Source: Branchiostoma floridae
Lineage: Eukaryota > Chordata > Leptocardii > Amphioxiformes > Branchiostomatidae
Direction of reading: 5' to 3'
DNA: 62,000 nt
NCBI RefSeq assembly: GCF_000003815.2
Contig: NC_049988.1
Coordinates: 8,065,217 to 8,127,216, forward strand
The notes below the pieces were generated by a model. The model searched no databases. It had not been told where the DNA came from and was given only the letters and a program-made list of their open reading frames with translations. Below, piece by piece: positions 46,822-59,800 of the stretch. Within the stretch, counting starts at the first letter, position 1, and each line of letters starts with the position of its first letter. The position numbers and the translations under genes are program-made.

Positions 46822-49560
46822 CTGTAAAACTGCTTTGTCTTCTGAAGAGCTGTTTTTGTGCATAAATATCTGATGTGCTAGTCACTCCAGAAATTCATCT
46901 TTTAGCATCACTGTATATGGGCAAATTACAATAACATAAGAGTAATGTCAACATACAGTTAACTGCACATGCTGTATACAAAATAATAGGAATTCAACTT
47001 ATATAACTTAGGATACAGCACATAGTGGGTTTATGTTTTATCGGGAAATTGTCTGTTATTTGTAAGTCAAGGACTTTACCATGATTGATATTCATTTAAA
47101 CCCCATGTGTACTTTTATCATGTGGAATGAAAGCTGGAAATTTATGATGTACATGAACGTTATTTCCTAAAAAATATGTAACCTTCATGTAAACTATATT
47201 GAAGAAAGAAGCTTTTCTGCTGCAGCAAAACTAACCAGACTTACGGTACCAGTACCCGGATGAACACCTGTTTTTAGCACTCATCTCACCTTGAATCACG
47301 ACACTTCATGACACCAGCGATAATTGCATTCTTACATCATACTCTATATTTAATTATATACAATGTAATGCTTTCTAAAGATAAATATTCATTATCGCTG
47401 CAGCTATGGCTTTCTACAATCTTTACACCACCAAACATTTATTTATCAGGAGGATAAATCAAGATTTTCTTTTTTAAATTATATGAAATAGTCTACAAAA
47501 ACAGATACAAGTAAATACTAATTTTTGTTTCATTGCTGTGTGGTCCTGACAATGTTAAACGCGACAGTGTGAATGTTGTTAGCTGTACTGTACTGGGCAT
47601 GTGTAGTACAGTAAAACAGCCTACACAAAGCCTACAGGTATGTCCTGTGATGTGGATTGATGATTAACTCAGGAGGAGTCGCGCAGAAGGTGGTGTGGGG
47701 GCTGGGACAGCTCTGCACATGCTCAGAACAACGGAACAGGCCTGGTCTCACCCCTCCCGGCGATTTTTATGCTCAATTTCGTCGTTTCAGATTCCAACGC
47801 TCCATTTGATTGTCTCCACATGAATATCCATGGCGATGATAAATAATAACCGCATTAAGTATACCAGTCTGTATAGTTGTATGGTTCGGATACTACAGTA
47901 CAGTATATAGATGTACTGATTGTGGTGAATTGTAAGTTAACTTATAAATGTTAATTTAAAACTGGTGACTTTTGCTTCATTAGATTCTAGAGTGAAAGTT
48001 GGTATATGGCTAATGTCCGTTCGTTCTAAATAATATAATGGTCATTTACTTAAAGAGGCTTTTCAAAGGAAATCCAAGCTGGGGCCGTGTATGTGTCTGG
48101 TGGTAGACTAGTTCCAGACACTGGGTCTATGGTAGCCTACTAGTATTAACAGAGGTTTATATTAATAACGGTTAGGCTCTGTTTTTTAAAAATTCTTATT
48201 CGTTTTTATCAGGCTTTCTATTTTGAGACATAGAGAATATGGTAGAAAATACAAAGCCGATAAAAATGCCTAAAAATACGGCAAAAACAGTCAGAGCCGA
48301 ACCTCTGCTTGGAGAGTAAGTCTATATATATATGGATCCTCTGAAGGTCTCTTACATTATCTCCGCTGGGGAACAATCAGTCCACTGTTGGGCTGACTGT
48401 CAGCTACACAGTAAAATCAGCAGCTGCCAGTAGATATTGTATCTTAAGCCATGGGGGAAGTGAAAGAACATAAATTAAGTTTTGTAGTCCTGTCCAGGGG
48501 GCCATGAATTCAGGCCTTGCCAGGTACAATGGTTCTCCAGTAAAAGGAATAAGGTCAGGACCTGTGTCCCTCTGCCCTCCAATGGAAGTTTGCTTCTTGG
48601 GATTGACAAATAATTCACCATGTCCATCCAATGGTCTGAACTTTATGACATAAGATTGATGAAAATGCATTTTCGTATGCTTAAAATGACCAATTTGTGA
48701 TGAAAATTAAGTACATTACTCTTTAATGGCTCCCAAACAAAATGAGTGGGATGGAAAGAAAAGAAACAAGCCGACCCCCAGGTCAAATAGATCTTGGGAA
48801 TCAGCATCCAAAACTAAATATCCAGTGTTTGGTTGAAATTTTATGATGAAGTCATGAAACTCATGATGGGTAAATTTTATTGGTTACTTACAGGAAAGTC
48901 CATTCCAGTCAATAGTGCCACTCCCTAGAAGGTTACCAAAAATTGTAGGTAACATCTGATTAATATTAAAGTGCCAGAAAATTTATTGGTACTAGTTCGC
49001 TGTCAATAGTGCCAAGACATTACAGGAATACCCTATCAATTGCCTTGACCATTTACTGACTGTTGAGATATCAGTTTTACATTTTGCATTTCCCAGAATA
49101 AACTACAAGTTTCAACAATTTCCTCAGTCTGCTTTGACTTGGAGATCAGTATTAAAGGAACCAAAAGTAGAATTTTATTAATCTTGTCATTACAAAACAT
49201 CTCAAAGGGTTAATGAAGAGTAACATTATACTAACATAGCATTATAATTACAGGATTGAACAAACCTGACCTTCATACAAAATTCATGCCTGCGTCCCTC
49301 GACTTGCAGTTCTGAGAAATAACGCTAGTTGCCTCTTTTGACCTGTTCTATCTGGACTGAATCAATGAGGGGTAACGTTAAAGTTTACAAAGTCAAAAGT
49401 TGGCAACACCTTAAATAATAAAAAACAAATATTATAAACTGCTTTAAAGTAGTATAAATTTAGCATTTAGAGTGAAAATATTCCTTAGAGCCCAAAGCTA
49501 AACAACCTTTTTTAACTCATAAAGTTTTACTACCCCCTTTATTACGACCTGTAATGGTAC
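46822..49560. other. Interval with no resolved gene
   Basis: It probably contains the upstream exons of the 46.5-kb minus-strand gene, but I could not chain them. A GC-richer patch at 47660-47770 could be a promoter or 5' exon. A LINE tail fragment lies at 47985-48135. The rest is AT-rich without recognisable coding sequence. Confidence 0.4.
47985..48135 (-). mobile_element. LINE 3' fragment, copy 3
   Basis: Minus-strand CTGGAACTAGTCTACCACCA matches the CTGGAACAGCCTACCACCAG of the 43.3-kb copy, with the GGCCCCAGCTTGGATTTCCT tail of the same family. Strongly degraded. Confidence 0.55.
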
Positions 49561-49572
49561 AATCTTAAGCAT

Positions 49573-49602
49573 TTCCGGTAAAGAAAGCCAAAATGGCGGG
49601 GA
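49573..49602 (+). promoter_or_regulatory. ETS site and YY1-type start context
   Basis: TTCCGG (49573-49578) is an ETS core. CCAAAATGGCGG at the start codon fits the YY1 motif often found at start codons of housekeeping genes. The coiled-coil gene has the same arrangement (AAGATGGCGGC). Confidence 0.45.
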
Positions 49603-50817
49603 CACCTATGGATTTAGATTTTTCGTCAGACTACAGTTTTGCGGGGCCTTCCACCTCATCTGCCGCGGTACCCTCCACGAGCGGAGCGAGTACGGGCCAG
49701 CGGCAGTTCAGCTACAACCCCACGGGCCAGATGGCAGGGACGGGGACCTACACGGACTTCAGTAGCAGCGCGGCGGCGGCGTCCAAACCACAGAGCATCA
49801 CACAGCTGGCGAGCGCGGCTTACTGTGAATCCTGCGACCAAAACTTTAGATCTGAGGACGTAAGTTTGACTTAAAATTCTCAAGATAATACACAACATCT
49901 TCTCATCAGTGATGGTCTTCATGGTGTTTCAAAATATGTGATTTGGGGGGTTTATTTTTGGTGCCAGTGACGCACAAAACAAATTTATAAATTTTCTTCC
50001 TTTCATTCACATAATTTCGATCAAATCGTATTAGAAATATCATATCTGCATGGACAACTGACCAGATGTAAAATATTGAACAGTTCAAGTAACGTCTGGT
50101 TGTATGAAAACCTGAAAATTATTATGTATTCCATCCAAACAGGCAGCTATGTATGCACTGCAGTTTACTTTCTGGCCTCCAGATGTCGCTGAAACTGTTG
50201 TCATAACTCGTCTTGATTTGATTTACTTATCTGTGTTGTTAGAAATCATAATATCAATACAATTCTCCACTTTATTCCAGCACTGTCGCCTTCTTCAGAA
50301 TCAATACTGACCAATCGCTGACCTCAAAACGTAAACAGTAAAGTAGCAAGATTTACAAACTTAGACCTTATGACTTATGTCGTAAGTTATGTTGTATCAT
50401 ACCTGTGATGCAAAAATGTTCGTTACGGGTGTTCCGGACTGGGCCATAACTTCCGTATCGCACAGGTTTGAAAGGCATATCACACGGGCTCCATTCGAAT
50501 AAATCGAATTGTTTCGAGCGGACCGAGTGCGGCGCCATCAAAAGTTCGTATACCTGATTCGGACGTTGGAACATTACTGTTGCAACACTTTTGTGTGTTC
50601 GAGGGCACCAAATTTGTTCAACTTATTGCGCATTTCGCATCAAAACAGAGGTTTTCTCAGTTGGGTATGACATAGATAAAAAACGGTGTATTCCGCATCA
50701 CCCTCGGTCCCCGCCCTCCCGCGGGTCGGATCACCCTCCGGCCTTCAGCTGTCGGGCGATCCGACTCGCGGTCGGGCTAGTACTTCGGGTGATACGGAAT
50801 ACATCATGTTGTTGTAT

Positions 50818-50879
<62 letters not shown>

Positions 50880-53800
50880 GATATGTGATCTTGTGTATAA
50901 CATTAACGTTGATTTTTTGTTGTATATTTTTGCATAAAGCCAGGGGCACCCAACTTATCAAAGGCCAGCCCTGCTGACTGAACAATATATCAACACTATT
51001 AGATGCATTGTAAAATCTACCATCTTAAATGTTGCTGAAATGTTATCAATTTGTCCAGTCGTACCGTGTCCACTTGAAGAGCATTGGCCACTTGATGAAG
51101 TCCAGCGGGACTGACCTGGGTCTGGACGCGGCCAAAGGCTACGTCCCTCCGATCGTGAAGCCCCCACCAGTGGAAGAGAAGAAGGAAAAGCCTGCTGAAG
51201 AGACGGTTCACAGGAAGCAGTTTCCTGATGAGTACTTCTGTCATGTAAGTTACTTAGGATTGTAACTTAGGCCTAGGAAAAAATATTGTGTTTCCTGTGT
51301 CAGTTCTGAAAAATTAGGGTCAGTAGATAACGTTAGGGATTATTTATTTTTTTCTTGTAATTTTTTTTAGGCTGGCCAAAACTCTAGTGAGACATATTAC
51401 ATGTACAATTACTGTTGAACAAAGTAAACTGAAATGCTTGAGGACACTTGTCTTTCAGTGTCAAATTTATGGTTGGGTACGTAAAGTCGGTCCCAATTGT
51501 AACTTAGGGCTTGGTTGGTTTCATGCGTTTCAAGAGTCAGACTCAAACCTACAAGTAGATACATTTGTCATGAAATGGCATGTTTTTTTCAAGACTAACA
51601 ATAAATGGCTTAAAGTGACATTTCTAGAACAATGTGTATGTCAGTGATGGGAGGTTAGCAGGTTTGACCAGTTTTGTACTACAACTGACTGTAGCTTTGC
51701 TAAAATGTGCTTTTTATGACCTGTAGATTTGCCAGGCCAAGTGCACCAGTGAGAGCCAGTTTGAAAGCCACAATAATGGTGCTCGTCACAAAAAGGTACG
51801 TTCTTAAGTATGATAGGGAACTTCTTAAGACATTTTCAACCCCCCAACTTGCGGGTAATTCATGAAAGGAATGTATGCTGTAAAAACTAAAACTTTTAAA
51901 AGGGGGGAATAGAGTTAATTCCAGTTGTGGCGGCCATGTTGGATTTCTGGGGTCATCCGGGGTCATGGCACCAGAACGAGACTGCAGGTGGTACCAGCTG
52001 GGCATTCTACTATATAGGCTGTATTGCAGACATAAGTATGCCATCTTCGGGAGTGCATTTCACCCCTCTAAGGTTAACAACTGCACAATATATGCCTGTT
52101 ATCTATAGAAAATACTGTTTTGGAAATTTGAACTTGATTTTGGTGATATTTTTTATTAATTTTTCACATTTTTTGACGGGTGACCTGAGAACAATTAATG
52201 TCAGTGTTTATATCCTCCATGTGTGCTGTGTATCGGTATCTGTGATTAAAACCTACAAAAACATGGAAATATCGGGGTGACAAACCTTTTGGTAGAAATT
52301 TAGAAGACATTTGGCTGTTATTCTGATGATTTCTAGATGCCAAGAACCGTTCTGCAAACTCCGCTCTATGGGAAAATCCTGCGGCACTCAATGGGGAAGG
52401 CGGTGTATGTACCGGGTGTGCTCCTTTACTTGTTTCCCAATTTATCTGACAGTGTTTTTATTGTTTTATTTTAGTTTAAACAACATACCCCGTAAGAAAA
52501 ATGTCCACATGTTGTATAACATTGTGGGATGAAATGTAGCAGATTGTTTACTGTTGTTTTTGCAATTTTTTCAATGCCAAGGTGGAAAAAACATAACTTT
52601 GATTATAAGTGCCAGCGGAGGAGGGATTGTAGCCTGAGTGTCATCCTAGGTAGCTTACCGGGCTCCCATACTCACCCCTCACAAACCAGAGGGGTGAGTA
52701 TGAGAGCCTCCGTAACCAACTAGGATGATACTCAGGCTAGAGTCGACCCTCACATTACTCTAAAAACCGGACTTCATGCCAGTTTCAGATCAGTGTGGGT
52801 GGAAATGTGACAGAATTTTCACAGACGCTGCGAACATCTGTTCATAAAACTACGTATTACTAAGTTCTATCACCAATTTACCTCTTCCACTGACGATAAA
52901 ATTTACGTTTTTCTCCACATTGGCATTGAAAAATCCCTAACAGAAAAAAATCTGCTACATTTCATCCCACAATTTTATGGACCCAACATGTGGAATTTGT
53001 TGTGTAGGGTTATGTTGTTTAAACTAGAATAAAACAATGAAAACATGATTTGGGAAGAAAGTAAAGGAGCACACCCGGCATGACATTCCCATAGAGCGTA
53101 GTTTGCAGAACGGATCTTGGCACCAATACATCATCAGAACAACTGCCAAATGTCTTCTAAATTTCTACCCGCAAAGATGTCATCCCCATATTTTGTGTAT
53201 TTGTAGGGTTTAATCCCAATAGCAAACCTACTATATCACAGTTTCCAATACAAAGCACTCATGGATGATATAAACACTGACACTAATTGTTCTCAGGTCA
53301 CCCATAAAAAATGTGAAAAATTGATTAAAAAATATCACCAAAATCAAATTCAAGTGTCCCAAACAATATTTTCTATATATAACAGGCATATATTGTGCAG
53401 TTGTTAACCTTAGAGGGGTGAAATGCACTCCCGAAGATGGCATACTTATGTCTGCAATACAGCCTATATAGTAGAATGCCCAGCTGGTACCACCTGCAGT
53501 CTCGTTCTGGTGCCATGACCCCGGATGACCCCAGAAATCCAACATGGCCGCCACAACTGGAATTAACTCTATTCTGTTATTTTCAAGCAGATGTAAGGTG
53601 TAGATCAATGGCTCACGTTCTTCTCATTTACACTACATCTGCTTGGAGATTAGGAACTCTGAAGAATGTAGATCAAACTACAGTATCTAGCAAATTGCTT
53701 GTCAGTTTTTCATGGCAATATGTTGCCATGAAGAACTACATTATCTATTATGTCATTTGCAGCTTTATGTTGGAATTATAAATGTTACAATTTTGTGTAA

Positions 53801-56800
53801 AGCAAAGACTTTATAATAATATGTATATAAATAAAATGTGTCATATAAAAGTTCACTACTGCATTTGTATTATATATACTTATACAATTTACCTTCAAAA
53901 CAGACAATGTCAAATGGTCGATTTAAGTCTACATTGCAATGTTGTTTATCCCAATTCAAAGATGCAATATAGTAGACTTAAAGGACTTAGACTTTTGAAA
54001 CGTTTGAGGACTTAAATGCTTTTGCCTTACCTGCCATTTTGATGTGCAAAGCAGCATCAAAAATCAATACAACTGTGATACATTGCCAGTAGCAAATTAG
54101 TGTTCTTGGTAGTGATGTGTCCATGATGTGGACAATATATGCGTGTATCTGGAAGCTCACAACACCACAATGCAAGTGTGTTCCTTGGCATAAGCCTTGC
54201 AATGTGTTTGTGAACTTTCCAGGAATTACAGTACACTTCGACATGAGGAGTCAGTAGAAACAGATGCATTGCTTAGGCCCCGTTCATGATGCAAAAAATG
54301 AAACGCTTCTATCGGTTACTATCGGTTAGGCCAGCTGAAACGGATAAGTTTTGTCATCATGGACGGTCCGAAACGGATCTGAAGCGATAGGAAACGGTTT
54401 GTTCGGAACCTCCTCGCGAGGTAGTATTGAAACGGTTTCTTCCTTATCCGGAATTGCGAATTTGCATCATGAACGCAAAAACTGCGCGATCCGTTTTACA
54501 TCTGGGCATGTGCGTTCATATTTGGTGGCGCCACGGGGGAAAAGTACAATTTTTAACCTGTCATTCGGGTGTTTCGGCCGCATTTTCAATAGTACGATTC
54601 GTTTCTATAATCGGGCCGCCTCCTGGTCGATTGAGGAGCTAGCAGTCCTGATATCGCAAGGGGAATGTGTCAGGAAATCCAGTGGAAATGTCATAGCATG
54701 GCATATATCGGGACCACAATGTTTTCAGAGGCATTTCCAAGGTCATAACAGAACCCAGCTTCGAATTGAGTAAGACATTGGTTCAATTACGATCAAAGAC
54801 CAATAATCTGACAAAGAAGTACAAGTTTGGGCAAGATGACAACAACCTCAGGGGTCAGAGGTCGCATTACCTTGCCTTTTCAAGGAACTGAAACGGTTTG
54901 CAAGTTTGCATCGTGAACGCAAAATGCAAACCGTTTCCTGTCATTTGCTGTTGGATTTCCAGGCCTAACCGATAGAACCGTTTCATTTTTTGCATCATGA
55001 ACGGGGCCTTAGATAGATATAATTTATAATGCTAGTAAGCAGTTGGATCGTTCCCTGTTCTCATGTCTGTGTACTTGTTATGGAAACATGGACCCACACA
55101 TGTATCAGTTTAAATCTTTGGGGCTTTTTTACCCCCAAGATTTACTTTGATTGGGTCAATTATTGGCAATGTCTCAGAGGTCATATGAAGACTTAGGAAA
55201 GATAAAACATTTTTTTTGAATGATGCTCCTTTAATTGTCTTAAATAAATTCTCAAATGTGTTGGGCTATACAAAAATGGCACTTTGTAAACTTAAGTCAC
55301 AGTCATTACATGTATGTGAAGAAATTGGTACTTGTTTGCTGAAATCCCAACCTACATGTACATGTATAACAAGATTTGCTATTTCCTCTATAGCAGGAAA
55401 AACAAATGACAGATATGGACACTGCTGCATTCTCATCTGCTGACCAGATGAGATTCAACTTGAACTTGTACATGTAGCCTTTTTGGTCTTGGACAGAGAG
55501 ATAGGAAGATGTGCTTCTTGAATTTTGATTTTTGTATGAATATTGTTCTGTACAAAATTCAAGCTGCATGTCTGATATCTCTGCCCAAAGCCAGAGGAAG
55601 ACCCAAAGTCAGAGTGATAAATTCTGTGTAACACAACTGACCACAGCTCTTAAAGTTAAGAGCCGCGGGAATGTTGGACCGATCATTATTACCATCTCCG
55701 TCACTCACTCTGTGTTCCTCTTCCATCGCGTGGTCTCGCTGGGCGCAAATCGGAACGACACAGAACTTGGTCGCTGTGGAGAAAGGCAGTAAGTAGACAA
55801 GATTTGACGTTCAAAAGAAATCTTGTCAACGTTCATGGCTTTGTAGTGTTTCCCCCCTGTGCTAGGTGTGAAACACTCACAGCTACATTTACATGATACA
55901 TGTAACTGTTGCTTTGAGTGGGTGAAATGAAGAGAGGGCAAATGACTAATCTGTCTCTTATCATTTAGGATTGCTGCTGTAATTTATGCAGGAATCAGAA
56001 GTCGTCATGCTATTCAAAAGAAAACAAGTCAAATTTGAATAGCATCAAGGAGACAAAGCATAATCATTATGATAAATAGTAATGCTTAGCTTTTAAAACA
56101 GGGAGGAAACATTACATTTAGTTACAGATGTGACAAAAGTTTTGCTGTACAGTGATCTATGATTTGCATATATGTAGCCATTCATATTCAAACATAAGGT
56201 AGAGTCTCACTGGCTAAAGATACAGAATGCAAAACTTTTGTCATATCTGTCAAGTTCTCAACAACACCTGTCTTAATACATAACTTTATGGAAAGGGTTC
56301 AACTAGTTTCCAACTCATAGAGTGGACTCGCAAAGAGCAGACCTTGTGTTGTCTTCAGGATTACTAACCCAAAAGGTCACATGACCGAGGTAGATGGGTC
56401 AGTTATCATGAAGAAGAACAGAGGTCTGCTTAAAAACCTGGCGACTTTACTCTTGTTGATAACTACACTTGTAGTTCAGCCCTATCCATGGTTAAAAATA
56501 CCCTTGGTGCTACAGTTCGGCCTGGGTACTGAGTCATCTTGTGCAAGGGTTTCAAAGTTTCAAACCTGATATTTGGTAAAGGTGTCAAAACTAAATGAAG
56601 GTAAAGTAAGTTCGATACATATATTTCTGTTTCAGCAATGGATACCTGTGATATGAGATATGTTGGTTTCTGTTTATTTCATGCTGTTTTAACTGCAGCA
56701 TAGAGCTTATTAGACTTCCGAATGGGGTTGACTTATCAGCTTTGTGTATGTTAACTACTGAAATATTATGTTCTTCCATTTGTATTTAAAATAAAAGGTA

Positions 56801-59800
56801 TTTTTGAAGATACCAAAATGTATGAGTAAGAGTTGTTTCCATAGACACAAGAAATAGATGTAAGCTACAAAATGTGCTTCGCTGAGCCCTTTTCAATTTT
56901 CAATGTTACGTAAATACAGTTGTACCAAAAAAAAATTTGCAAATTTTCAATATGCAAATTGTACATTCAACATGCTGACATTCTGTTGTTATTCATTGTC
57001 TGCAGTCAAAAAAGCGCCAGTTGCCAGGCCTAAGTCTGCAGGAGATGGTAGTAAACCCAACGTCGTGGACACCCTGCAGCCGTCACGGTGTATGGATAAA
57101 CTAGAGCTGATGGAAGAACCTCTCGTTGGTAAGGCCCTGGTGACATTTGTCATACAATAGTCCTTTATGTGTCGTTTATGCTTGAAAGGGCATTCCACTC
57201 CAGAAGCAAGAGTTATTTTCTGATAGATGATATTTTATGGGTTACAAATTCACCCAACTTTTTGCAAAGTTATCTTCTTTGTCTTTTTGACAGCAATCAT
57301 TTTCTAACTCCAAGTACCCCCATACAGACCCGCTTCAATATAAAGTACATTCTTAGTGGTTTGGGATTGCTGAGTGGCTAGGTTAGTGGACACTTGATCG
57401 ATTCCTGGCATTCCTGGCTAGATATTGTGTTCTTTAGTTAGGAAAAGCACTTCAATGACTTTCCTCACTTCCAGGTGTAAACATGGGTACCTGACTTTGG
57501 TTAGGGATGTAAAAGGTAATCTCCAAGCAGATTCTACAATGGCATAAAATAGTACCAAACTGGCCAAGGAGTGTAGTCAGCCAAGAGGTGTCCATTTGCC
57601 CGGTAGCCAAACACACTCCTAGGCCAGCTTCACTCCTCTGCCAGCTTTTGATACTATCTTATGCTACCGTAGGATCTGCTTGGAGATTAGTAAAAGGGTG
57701 GTGGAAGGAGAGGAATGGTTTTGCCTTCCAATTAAGTACCCTAGACATAGTGGAGGTCAAAGGCCTCAAAAAGGCTATTGGACTACCTTTACCTAATCTC
57801 CAAGAAGATCCTAAGGTAGGATAAGAATCATAAGATAATATCCAAAGCTGGCAAAGGAGTTTAGCCCTCTTAGGAGTGTGTATCTTACAAGATCTTCTGA
57901 TCATTTGCAGGTCTGGACTACATCACAGAGTTCCAGAATGAGGACCCTGACATAGAGGAACACTACATGTGCAGCCTGTGTGACTCCAAGTGTGACCCTC
58001 GCACGCTGAACACTCATGTTATAGGGGCCAGGCACAGGCTGGCTTACTTGGTGGGTGTTGTCTTCCTCTGTTTTATAGCTGAAATCACAAAATCAAAATC
58101 ACTGAATATCATTGTTGTTTTTATGTATATTTTGATACATGAGAGCAGGACTTTCAAGGATTGGTTAAAAGTATAGTATGCCTGTCATAGAATGGACATT
58201 CTCCTAGCCTGTGGCCTATACAAAATACTTTGGGTAGGCTCTGCTAAACTGGGCAGAAGTTTCCACATTGAGGGTGTGACCTTTGATCAGCTGTCAACCA
58301 ATCAAGCTGATTTTCTGATTGGCTGACAAGCTGGTTATGGGTGATGAGCAAGGTTTTGTGTTGGAGAATGAGTAATGGTTAAGATGTGGTACTAAAACAT
58401 AGAAATGTTGCACAGTGTTGTAAGTGTAGTCTACAGCTTCTTTTACTTGGAGATTGAGGAATGGTATGCTGCGGTACTTAAACATGGAAATATTATGGCA
58501 AAAGTTTGTAAGTGTAGTCTTCTGTAAAAGTATAATTCTAAAGTAACAGCAAAAGTTTCTTTTACTGTAAATACATGTATGTGAAACCTTGTATCATAAT
58601 TTTTTTTCATGAACAGAAAGAGCACCATCCTGACATGGCAGCCATGACCCTGCAGAATAAGAAACGCTCAGAACAGTCCGTCGCCCTGGCAGAGTTTGTC
58701 AAACAGGTAAGACAGAATTGATTGAAAGGAACAACAAATTCTCATTAAAAAAGCACATAGTAATATAGGAAAAGCTTATAAAAGCACAATGAAAGATTTA
58801 GACAAACCTACATGTAGGTACCCGTCTTAAACCGGACTGCAAGTCACTAGCCTAATTATAGTAAGTGCTACATGTATAGTGCCGTAATGTGTCTGATGCT
58901 AGGTTGTGCCACAGGCTTGTCCCTGTCCAAAATTCACCTCATATAAGGCAGGAAAATGCACAGACAGAACTAGACAATAGTGAATGAAACAAGACATTCA
59001 CAAAAACTCATCATTTTAAGGAGCTTTGATGTCCATCAACATCTTCTTGAGTTAGGTTGTTAGCAGGGCTCTACCCAGCGTCCGTTTTCCTTCTATTGAT
59101 GAAAATTTGTTGCATGAGACGGAAACATTTTAAAACCAATCCGTCAACCTTGACGGACAAAATTCCTTGGTGGAAGCTACAGGCGGCTTGGGGACGCCGT
59201 CCACGGCTGTAAAAGCCACACACTGTTTGTTTTGCTACAGTTGTTATTGTTGACGAAGTGTGTCTGTGCCCTCACGCACACAATAATCTCATTAAAAACC
59301 CGTTTTTCAAGGTCTCACTTCTGTCTCTCTAACTCCCGGAATAGTGTTTTCGCGACAATGGGAATTGGCTGAGGAAATAATTTCGAGCTGGCTAGAGCCC
59401 TGGTTGTTAGTCTCCTTCAGAGACAAACTGAAAATGAAACCTTCTTAGGTAATAAGGTAACAAACTTTTGATGAACACTTCAGGCAGTGAAGCAGGATGG
59501 ACAGAAGGAAGTGAAAGTGAAGCTGGAGCTGAACCCGTTCTACAACCCAGAGCAGCGGGAGAAGGAGAAACGAAAGCGACAGGAGCAGCATCGCAGACAT
59601 GCAGAGGCCACCGGTGAGACATTGTTAATCTTTCTTACCTTCTTATACCTGTATTTGGGTTTCAGATATTTTATTCAGTTATATACTTGCAGTCCTAAAA
59701 AGGTTTACAAAACAGGGTTTGCATACTAGTAACTGTATATGCAGGTTAGTCCATCGAAAAAAAAATAAGATGGGAAAAAACAAACAAGGTGGCGGCGGCT

